Below the pieces are notes generated by a model that saw nothing but the letters and a program-made list of their open reading frames with translations, ran no database searches and was not told the DNA's origin. From NCBI GenBank assembly GCA_020853255.1, contig JADYZI010000110.1, forward strand, positions 1 through 5,865: a stretch of DNA of 5,865 nucleotides. The letters are read 5' to 3'. Position 1 is the stretch's first letter. Every line of letters starts with the position of its first letter. The translations under genes were made by a program, and so were the position numbers. Shown here piece after piece: positions 1-5,233 of this stretch. This DNA is from Acidobacteriota bacterium. GTDB taxonomy: Bacteria; Acidobacteriota; Blastocatellia; Pyrinomonadales; Pyrinomonadaceae.

Positions 1-2
1 AC

Positions 3-1283
3 CTGGTTGAGCTTCCCGACCAAAAATACCTGGGCGCCCATGCCCGCGAATTGGTCACTGACGTTCTGATCATCGATAACAAATGGCAGATCTGGGACAG
101 CCTTAGCGAAAAGTATTGGCCTACGCGCAACGACGACGGCACATACACATATACGATGCTTGCCGATGCGGATGACCTGCCGCCGCTTTCCGAGGGCGAA
201 CGGCTCGGGGCCGATCTGCAGCACTTTCCAAACCGGGGGACGAACAAGAAAAGCGATGGCGAGGCCCACGCTCTCCCGATCGATACAAGCCTTGGACGCT
301 GGTACGTGATGGTGATCCTCAAGAACAACAAGAGCGAAGCCGCATGGCGTGCCGCGCTGCCGCTTTTGGCGACGCTTGGGGTGCTATCGATCTCGACCCT
401 GATCACGTTCTGGCTGGTGTGGCGGTTCACGCGGCCGATCGCAAACCTCTCAAATGCCGCCCGCCGCGTTGCCGAAGGAGATCTAGCCGTGCGTGTGCCC
501 GGCGAGGGACGGACGGACGAAATGGGCCAGCTTGCACAGCGTTTTAATGAAATGACCGCCGAGCTGGAAAAATCAAAGGAACTGGAAACCCAGCTTCAGC
601 AAGCCGAAAAGAGCGCCGTCATAGGCCGGCTCGGTTCGGCCATCGCACATGAGATACGCAATCCGCTCAATTACATAAATCTGACGCTTGACCACCTGCG
701 CTCAAAATTCGCTCCGGACGAGATCGAACAACGCGAAACATTCAACAAATTGACCGCACAATTAAAGGCCGAGGTCGCGCGGATAAATCAGCAGATAACC
801 GATTTTCTAAACTATTCGCGTCCGGCAAAGGCGAATCTTCAGCCGCTCAACGCCCGCGATGTGGTCGAAGATTCCCTTCGGCTGGTCGAGGGCCAGGCAG
901 CCGAGAACAATATCAAGATCGGCGTGGTCGAACATGAAGGCGTCCCAAAGATAATGGGTGACCCCGAATTTCTCCGGTCCGTTTTCAACAACCTTTTTAT
1001 CAACGCCGTCCAGGCGATGGGGGCCGCCGGCGGCAGCCTGAACGTAAAGATATCACCCGACGACGGCTTCGTCAGATTTGATGTTTCGGACACTGGATAC
1101 GGAATTCCGCCAGAAAACCTTGCAAAGATATTTGAACCGTACTTTTCAACAAAAGACACCGGCACCGGCCTTGGGCTGGCGATCGTGCACAAGATCGTGG
1201 ATGTTCACAATGGAACAATCGACGTGGGCTCGACAGTAGAGAATGGAACAAGGTTCACGCTCCGCCTTCCAAAGGCCGGGTAG
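3..1283 (+). CDS. Sensor histidine kinase (HAMP-HisKA-HATPase), 5' partial
   Basis: This is a membrane sensor kinase that should autophosphorylate on a histidine and pass the phosphate to a response regulator. The reading frame is open to the left edge (codons from base 3), so the true start and most of the sensor domain lie outside the window; the TTG at 51 is not a credible start. Visible parts in order: the tail of a periplasmic sensor region (to about 350), one transmembrane helix (about 351-422), a HAMP linker (about 423-575) leading into a short coiled coil, a HisKA H-box with the phospho-acceptor His at 648-650 (AHEIRNPLNYI), an N-box (about 987-1019, key Asn at 1002-1004), the G1 box DTGYGIP (1089-1109), an FEPYFSTK F-box, and the G2 box GTGLGLAI (1161-1184). 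All catalytic boxes look intact. The arrangement resembles NtrB/AtoS/ZraS-type kinases, which pair with sigma-54 activators; the regulator at 2337 is the likely partner. The signal sensed cannot be read. It ends 24 bases before the next gene. Confidence 0.93.
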   Translation: MVELPDQKYLGAHARELVTDVLIIDNKWQIWDSLSEKYWPTRNDDGTYTYTMLADADDLPPLSEGERLGADLQHFPNRGTNKKSDGEAHALPIDTSLGRWYVMVILKNNKSEAAWRAALPLLATLGVLSISTLITFWLVWRFTRPIANLSNAARRVAEGDLAVRVPGEGRTDEMGQLAQRFNEMTAELEKSKELETQLQQAEKSAVIGRLGSAIAHEIRNPLNYINLTLDHLRSKFAPDEIEQRETFNKLTAQLKAEVARINQQITDFLNYSRPAKANLQPLNARDVVEDSLRLVEGQAAENNIKIGVVEHEGVPKIMGDPEFLRSVFNNLFINAVQAMGAAGGSLNVKISPDDGFVRFDVSDTGYGIPPENLAKIFEPYFSTKDTGTGLGLAIVHKIVDVHNGTIDVGSTVENGTRFTLRLPKAG

Positions 1284-1307
1284 CGGATCCGCGGCCAAGG
1301 GGCGGTA

Positions 1308-2198
1308 ATGAAATTCGGTTACAAGGAATTCTTCACGCGCCTGTATGGAAAGATATTCGACGCCGATATTCTGGGAAACGCGGCGCAGGTGGCGTTTTAT
1401 TTTACGTTTGCATTGTTTCCGCTGCTTCTGTTCCTGATGACGCTGTTCGGGTTAATTTTGAACAGCCGGCACAGCCTTAAAGAGGAATTGTTCCTGACCC
1501 TCAGCCAGGTGATGCCGCGATCGGCTTTCGCCCTGGTCGAGGCCACGCTGGACGAAGTCACAACGAACGCATCAGGCGGCAAGCTTACCTTCGGAATTTT
1601 GGTCACGCTCTATTCCGCATCGGCGGGCATCGACAACATGCGCGGCGCCTTGAACCAAGCCTATAACCTGACAGAAACGCGAATCTGGCTCAGGACAAAG
1701 CTTCAATCACTGGCACTTACTGTCGTTATCGGTATTCTGGTCCTGCTCGCTCTGGCGTTCGTGGTCTATGGCTCGGCCTTGCTCGACGCCGTGCTGCCGA
1801 TCGATTCGCAATTCATCCTGCAGCTGCTTGAGTGGATCACGGCCCTCGTGCTGGTTCTGCTAGCGTTTGGCATTCTGTACAATTTTGGCCCAGATCATGA
1901 TCCGTTCAAATGGAAATGGGTCACGCCCGGTGCCATTGTCAGCGTTTTTCTTTGGATCGCCGCGTCATACGGGTTTCGGGTCTATCTGCACTACTTCAAC
2001 AGCTATGCAGCCACGTACGGCTCGCTTGGAGCGGTGATCATTTTGCTTCTTTGGCTCTACATCACGGCGCTTGTCATTCTTCTAGGCGGTGCGATAAACG
2101 CGATCTTCGACGAAGGTTCTGGCATCAAAAAACCAGTGGCCGGCCCGAAACAGGCCCGGGACGAAGAGAAGGACAGCGGCCGGGAAGCAAAAACGTGA
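1308..2198 (+). CDS. YihY/BrkB-family inner-membrane protein
   Basis: A 296-residue integral membrane protein of the YihY/virulence factor BrkB family. The sequence shows about six hydrophobic helices (near residues 25-51, 92-115, 133-160, 170-195, 205-227 and 238-262). Family-typical stretches are GNAAQVAFYFTFALFPLLLF near the N-terminus and YGSLGAVIILLLWLYI near the C-terminus, followed by a charged cytoplasmic tail rich in Lys, Glu and Arg. The family was once called ribonuclease BN by mistake; its biochemical role is not established and transport has been suggested. The ATG at 1308 is chosen because a purine-rich AAGGGGCGG (1297-1305) precedes it and the family N-terminus aligns there. 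It starts 24 bases after the kinase stop, so the two are probably co-transcribed. Whether it works with the two-component system is unknown; it may only be a passenger in the operon. Confidence 0.93.
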   Translation: MKFGYKEFFTRLYGKIFDADILGNAAQVAFYFTFALFPLLLFLMTLFGLILNSRHSLKEELFLTLSQVMPRSAFALVEATLDEVTTNASGGKLTFGILVTLYSASAGIDNMRGALNQAYNLTETRIWLRTKLQSLALTVVIGILVLLALAFVVYGSALLDAVLPIDSQFILQLLEWITALVLVLLAFGILYNFGPDHDPFKWKWVTPGAIVSVFLWIAASYGFRVYLHYFNSYAATYGSLGAVIILLLWLYITALVILLGGAINAIFDEGSGIKKPVAGPKQARDEEKDSGREAKT

Positions 2199-2224
2199 TC
2201 TTACGGATATAATCGAATAGTTTG

Positions 2225-2290
2225 CCCTCGCGAAATGCCCCGCGACTGAGGATATTGATCTTCGCGCGCTTCTTTCGCGTATTTCGCGGG
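2225..2290. repeat. Intergenic CGCGAAA-type repeat block with inverted ends
   Basis: The gap before the response regulator gene holds TTCGCG three times (2261, 2274 and 2283), which on the - strand reads as spaced CGCGAAA-like units roughly 9-13 bases apart. CGCGAAAT at 2229-2236 is the exact reverse complement of ATTTCGCG at 2281-2288, and the match extends to ten pairs with one bulged base (2225-2236 against 2281-2290), giving a possible stem with a 44-base loop. TTGATC stands just before the repeat units (2255-2260), as it does in the block near 5084. The pattern resembles short periodic intergenic repeats dispersed in several environmental bacterial genomes. It has no T-run after the stem, so it is not a standard terminator. 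Confidence 0.5.
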
Positions 2291-2310
2291 TGGAAAGGTG
2301 CTGGTTCACT

Positions 2311-2325
2311 AATACAGGTTGTATT
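2311..2325 (+). promoter_or_regulatory. Perfect small inverted repeat just upstream of the regulator start
   Basis: AATACA (2311-2316), a GGT spacer and TGTATT (2320-2325) form a perfect 6-bp inverted repeat ending 11 bases before the ATG at 2337. It could be a half-site pair for a dimeric DNA-binding protein, possibly the regulator itself, or a weak hairpin in the mRNA near the ribosome site. No clear Shine-Dalgarno sequence lies between it and the ATG. The role is inferred from position only. Confidence 0.3.
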
Positions 2326-2336
2326 GACTTAGATCT

Positions 2337-3695
2337 ATGGCAAGAAAATCGATACTCGTCGTCGATGACGAGAAGAATCAACGGGAAATACTCGAAACTA
2401 TCCTCTCCGGTGAGGGTTACGATGTGACGACCGCAAGTTCCGGCGAGGCGGCGATGAAGTTTGTCGAATCGCGCCGGTTCGATCTGGTGCTGACCGATCT
2501 GAAAATGACGGGTATGTCCGGCCTTGACCTGTTGAAGGAACTGACCAATTTCGACAAGTCGATCATCGTAATTCTGCTGACGGCACACGGTTCGGTTGAT
2601 TCGGCTGTTGACGCACTGCGGTTGGGCGCGTTCGATTATCTGCAAAAGCCATACGACAGCGAAAAGCTGCTCGAAACCGTCTCGCGGGCGTTGAACAAGT
2701 TATCCGCTTTGGACACGGAGATCGTTTCTGTTTCGCCGGAGATGGACAAGGTCAAAAAGCTCATCCTGAAGATCGCGAAATCGAACTCGACCGTGCTGAT
2801 TCGCGGTGAAAGCGGTACAGGCAAAGAGCTTATTGCCCGCGCAATGCATATGAACAGCCTCCGCGCGAGCGAGACGTTTCAGGCCGTTAATTGTGCAGCC
2901 ATTAACGAAAACCTGCTTGAATCAGAACTGTTCGGCCACGAAAAAGGCTCGTTCACCGGAGCGGTCGGTGAAAAAAAAGGTTTGTTCGAGATAGCCGATC
3001 GCGGAACCTTGTTTCTAGACGAAATAGGCGAACTCGACATCGCGCTCCAGGCAAAATTGCTTCGCGCGTTGCAGGAACGCGAGATAAGACGGGTTGGCGG
3101 TATAAAGGAAATTTCAGTGGACGTTCGCGTGCTGGCCGCGACCAATCGCGATCTGCTCAAAATGACCGAAGAGAACCGCTTTCGCGAAGATCTGTATTAT
3201 CGCCTCAACGTCCTTTCCATTGAGATTCCACCGCTGCGTGAACGCCGTTCGGACATTCCCGTCCTGATCGATTACTTCGTCAAAAAGCACAGCCGCGGAA
3301 CAACCCGCGAGATCAAGATCGACCAGCCGGCCGCGAAACTGCTCAACGATTACCACTATCCGGGTAACGTCCGCCAGCTTGAATCCGCGATCGAGCGCGC
3401 CATCCTGTTGTGCGAGAACGACACGATCACACTCGAAGACCTGCCGCCCGAGATGACCAACGCAACGCGGCCTGCGTCAGTTGACGGCGATGCCCAATTC
3501 AAACTACCGCCCGAAGGGGTAAATTTCGAAGATGTCGAACGAAGCCTGATAATGCAGGCGATGGACCGCACCGACAACAACATCACAAAATCCGCAAAGC
3601 TGCTCGGCCTGACCTTTCGGACACTGCAGTATCGGTTAGAAAAATTTGGATTTAAGAAGGACGGAGATGAAAACATCGAGGCTGAGGAATCGTGA
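2337..3695 (+). CDS. NtrC-family sigma-54-dependent response regulator
   Basis: A 452-residue transcription activator, usual length for the NtrC/AtoC class. Residues about 5-118 form a receiver domain with the acidic pocket D10-D11, the phospho-acceptor D54 (VLTDLKM), T82 and K104. Residues about 130-365 form the AAA+ ATPase that remodels sigma-54 RNA polymerase: Walker A GESGTGKE at 157-164, the sigma-54 contact loop at 204-209, Walker B TLFLDEI at 224-230, and the FREDLYYRL segment at 282-290 carrying conserved arginines. The C-terminus has a Fis-type helix-turn-helix (about 415-439, NITKSAKLLGL then RTLQYRLEKFGF). The contact loop reads GSFTGA instead of the commoner GAFTGA, a mild change that should not abolish sigma-54 contact. 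The ATG at 2337 fits the normal start of the receiver domain, though no strong ribosome site precedes it. The kinase two genes upstream is the likely phosphate donor; targets are unknown. Confidence 0.96.
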   Translation: MARKSILVVDDEKNQREILETILSGEGYDVTTASSGEAAMKFVESRRFDLVLTDLKMTGMSGLDLLKELTNFDKSIIVILLTAHGSVDSAVDALRLGAFDYLQKPYDSEKLLETVSRALNKLSALDTEIVSVSPEMDKVKKLILKIAKSNSTVLIRGESGTGKELIARAMHMNSLRASETFQAVNCAAINENLLESELFGHEKGSFTGAVGEKKGLFEIADRGTLFLDEIGELDIALQAKLLRALQEREIRRVGGIKEISVDVRVLAATNRDLLKMTEENRFREDLYYRLNVLSIEIPPLRERRSDIPVLIDYFVKKHSRGTTREIKIDQPAAKLLNDYHYPGNVRQLESAIERAILLCENDTITLEDLPPEMTNATRPASVDGDAQFKLPPEGVNFEDVERSLIMQAMDRTDNNITKSAKLLGLTFRTLQYRLEKFGFKKDGDENIEAEES

Positions 3696-3742
3696 GCTTT
3701 GCTTCAGTGCCTGAGGTTGAGGTAACACAATTTACTGAACAA

Positions 3743-3762
3743 ATCATGATAGAATTCGTACG
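3743..3762. promoter_or_regulatory. Palindrome cluster and -10-like box ahead of the antitoxin
   Basis: Three short perfect palindromes sit in a row 18-37 bases before the antitoxin ATG: ATCATGAT (3743-3750), GAATTC (3752-3757) and, overlapping it, CGTACG (3757-3762). A TAGAAT box (3750-3755), one mismatch from the -10 consensus, lies among them; no good -35 was found at the right spacing. Toxin-antitoxin operons commonly repress themselves through palindromes overlapping the promoter, so this is a candidate operator-promoter. The site is suggested by position and symmetry only. Confidence 0.3.
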
Positions 3763-3779
3763 TTAGATGAATTAAGACC

Positions 3780-4013
3780 ATGACTCCTGACCTAAACACA
3801 GTATTGAAAGACGCTCTGCGGCTTCCGCCTGAGGACCAGAGAGAACTTGCGCAAAAACTACTTGACGGAACGCGGGTTCGGCGGACCCGACGGGGCGACA
3901 TTACAAAATTCTTTGGGACGTTCGACAGCGGAGACCCTGATTCGGCAAATAACGATAAGATCGATGCCGATCTCGCACGAGAGTACGCTGACAATCATGA
4001 GCCTAAGCCGTAA
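3780..4013 (+). CDS. Small antitoxin-like protein of a PIN-toxin module
   Basis: A 77-residue acidic/basic protein that most likely neutralises the PIN-domain protein encoded next to it. The N-terminal part (LNTVLKDALRLPPEDQRELAQKLL, about residues 5-28) looks like an amphipathic helical pair similar to the 'putative addiction module component' type of antitoxin. A basic patch RVRRTRRG (32-39) follows, then a low-complexity acidic tail SGDPDSANNDKIDADLAREY (50-69), a kind of tail often seen in small proteins placed before PIN genes and probably the toxin-binding part. No clear ribbon-helix-helix, AbrB or Phd DNA-binding domain can be seen. The ATG at 3780 is supported by the weak AAGA purine run at 3774-3777 and by the family-like N-terminus. 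Its stop overlaps the toxin start by one base (TAATG). The exact family is uncertain; the antitoxin role rests mainly on context. Confidence 0.75.
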   Translation: MTPDLNTVLKDALRLPPEDQRELAQKLLDGTRVRRTRRGDITKFFGTFDSGDPDSANNDKIDADLAREYADNHEPKP

Positions 4014-4408
4014 TGCTGATAGATACCTCAGGATTTCTGTGTTTTCTTGATGTCAGGGATTCGCGGCATGACAAAGCTGTCGCTTTGTATCGATCTAAAC
4101 TTTTTCGCTTGACCCACAGCTACATTTTGGTTGAGCTCGTTGCGCTCGCGGATGCAAGAAATTTCTCGCGAACGAAAATCCTTGGTTTCCTCTCTGAACT
4201 TTTTGACGATGAGTTGGTGAAAATTGTGTGGGTTGACGATTTATTGACCCAAAATGCCTTGACCTTCCTTGGCGAGCGGCTGGATAAGAAATGGTCGCTG
4301 TGCGACGCCGTAAGCTTTTTGTTGATGGAGAGTTATGAAGTTCGCGAAGCGCTGACCACCGACCATCATTTCGAGCAGGCGGGGTTCAATAAACTTCTGG
4401 AGTCGTGA
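4013..4408 (+). CDS. PIN-domain toxin (VapC-like ribonuclease)
   Basis: A 131-residue single-domain PIN protein, the normal size for VapC-type toxins, which are metal-dependent RNases that cleave RNA and halt translation when not bound by their antitoxin. The four expected acidic residues are visible: D4 (MLIDTSGF), E41 (ILVELVAL), D98 (LCDAVSF) and D117 (TTDHHFEQAGF), so the active site appears intact. The ATG at 4013 overlaps the antitoxin stop codon, indicating translational coupling, and D4 lies where the family expects it. The stop at 4406-4408 is two bases ahead of the next start. A 60-base sample of this gene (4081-4140) has 26 G+C against 41 in a sample of the kinase gene (421-480), which hints at a different origin. 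The RNA target cannot be predicted from the sequence. Confidence 0.9.
   Translation: MLIDTSGFLCFLDVRDSRHDKAVALYRSKLFRLTHSYILVELVALADARNFSRTKILGFLSELFDDELVKIVWVDDLLTQNALTFLGERLDKKWSLCDAVSFLLMESYEVREALTTDHHFEQAGFNKLLES
4398..4402 (+). promoter_or_regulatory. Ribosome binding site deciding the DUF4126 start
   Basis: TGGAG lies inside the last codons of the toxin gene, 8 bases before the ATG at 4411 but only 2 bases before the in-frame GTG at 4405. This spacing favours the ATG as the real start. Confidence 0.55.
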
Positions 4409-4410
4409 CT

Positions 4411-5037
4411 ATGGAATGGTTCTCAACACTAACCCTTGCGCTCGGCTCGGCGTGGACGAGCGGGATCAATCTCTACGCTACCGTCTCCGTGCTTGGGCTG
4501 CTGCAAAAGTTTGGCGGCGTAAAGCTGCCGGGCGGGCTCGAGGTGCTGGATAATTGGGTAATTATCGGCATCGCGGGCGGGCTGTATATCGTTGAATTCT
4601 TTGCGGACAAGATACCTTATGTTGACAGCGTTTGGGATGTTATTCATACATTCATACGTGTTCCGGCCGGAGCGATCGTCGCCTGGGCGGCAGTTTCTGA
4701 CATGGACCCAGCTATTGTCATCCCGGCGACCTTGATCGGCGGCGGGCTCGCCCTTTCGTCACACGGCACAAAGGCCACGGCCCGGATAGCCGCCAATCTC
4801 TCGCCGGAACCCGTTTCAAACTGGGTACTCTCACTCATCGAAGACGCCATCGCCATCGGCGGGGCCTTGCTCGCCGTATTTGCGCCGGTCGTCATCGCAG
4901 TCGTATTGATCACCTTTGTACTTTTCTTCCTCTGGTTTTTTCCCAAAATATTCCGAGCTATCCGTCGGCTGCTTAGCGGAGCTGCCGCGCTTTTCCGGGG
5001 TGAAACTTTTAAAGAAGTTGCACGCAAGGCGGGCTGA
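4411..5037 (+). CDS. DUF4126 family membrane protein
   Basis: A 208-residue hydrophobic protein matching the DUF4126 pattern: an N-terminal small-residue helix with GSAWTSGINLYAT (about 12-24), a second helix around residues 48-66, the motif KIPYVDSVWDVIHTFIRVPAGA (about 67-88), further helices rich in Ala and Gly, and a strongly hydrophobic segment (about 145-178) followed by a basic C-terminal tail. The family is an uncharacterised integral membrane family; no activity can be assigned. I start it at ATG 4411, not at the GTG at 4405, because the ribosome site at 4398-4402 is better spaced; the GTG start would add only two residues (210 in all). It begins two bases after the toxin stop, so it is probably translated from the toxin-antitoxin transcript, although a functional tie to the toxin is not shown. 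Confidence 0.88.
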   Translation: MEWFSTLTLALGSAWTSGINLYATVSVLGLLQKFGGVKLPGGLEVLDNWVIIGIAGGLYIVEFFADKIPYVDSVWDVIHTFIRVPAGAIVAWAAVSDMDPAIVIPATLIGGGLALSSHGTKATARIAANLSPEPVSNWVLSLIEDAIAIGGALLAVFAPVVIAVVLITFVLFFLWFFPKIFRAIRRLLSGAAALFRGETFKEVARKAG

Positions 5038-5063
5038 GCGCAAACGTTCTTGTTACTTAGAGC

Positions 5064-5217
5064 ATCTAGTGGACTGAAACAATTTGATCGCGAATACTTT
5101 GTGTCTTTGTGTCTTCAACTTCGTGACCTTTGTGGTAAGAATCCGTTAACACAAACTTCACAAATAGGAAGCGAACGCCAAGAACTACTTGCAAATTATC
5201 TGTTACGGTCCACTGAT
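5064..5217. repeat. Imperfect inverted-repeat element, about 154 bp
   Basis: The left end (5064-5081, ATCTAGTGGACTGAAACA) and the reverse complement of the right end (5201-5217, ATCAGTGGACCGTAACA) agree at 15 of 17 positions with one bulged base; the core AGTGGAC/GTCCACT is perfect. Slightly further in, AATTTG (5081-5086) and CAAATT (5192-5197) are also complementary, so the arms extend to about 23-26 bases. The interior holds a periodic repeat and no gene. It fills most of the 196-base gap between the DUF4126 and lipoprotein genes and ends six bases before the lipoprotein ribosome site. It may be a small non-autonomous mobile element or a structured leader; no clear target-site duplication was found. 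Confidence 0.5.
5097..5136. repeat. Periodic CACAAAG/CACGAAG-type repeat
   Basis: CTTTGTGT occurs twice in direct tandem (5097-5104, 5105-5112), followed by degenerate copies CTTCGTGA (5119-5126) and CTTTGTGG (5128-5135). On the - strand this reads as CACAAAG/CACGAAG units with a spacing of 8-9 bases. TTGATC precedes it at 5084-5089. Similar runs are, to my recollection, scattered between genes in a number of environmental bacterial genomes. No function is known to me. Confidence 0.55.
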
Positions 5218-5222
5218 TTTAC

Positions 5223-5228
5223 GAGAGG
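5223..5228 (+). promoter_or_regulatory. Ribosome binding site of the lipoprotein gene
   Basis: GAGAGG lies 5 bases before the ATG at 5234 and is the best purine-rich site in this gap, supporting that start. Confidence 0.55.
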
Positions 5229-5233
5229 TAACA

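Noticed and set aside
51..53. TTG as the start of the kinase
   Set aside because: The same frame is open to the left window edge and the region is still inside the sensor domain, so the gene starts outside the window.
2208..2213. Perfect TATAAT box after the YihY gene, a possible promoter for the response regulator
   Set aside because: No -35-like hexamer was found 16-18 bases upstream and there is no TGn extension; a single hexamer is too little to call a promoter.
2288..2301. GG-N10-GC spacing resembling a sigma-54 -24/-12 promoter ahead of the regulator gene
   Set aside because: Only the GG and GC pairs fit; the surrounding bases do not match TGGCAC or TTGC well, and such spacing occurs often by chance.
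2082..2645. 187-codon open frame on the - strand across the gap and the regulator gene
   Set aside because: It lies opposite the receiver domain of a clear response regulator and spans the repeat block; its sequence shows no recognisable domain.
3702..3716. CTTCAG-TGC-CTGAGG near-palindrome after the regulator stop, a possible terminator
   Set aside because: The stem is short with a mismatch and has no T-run after it.
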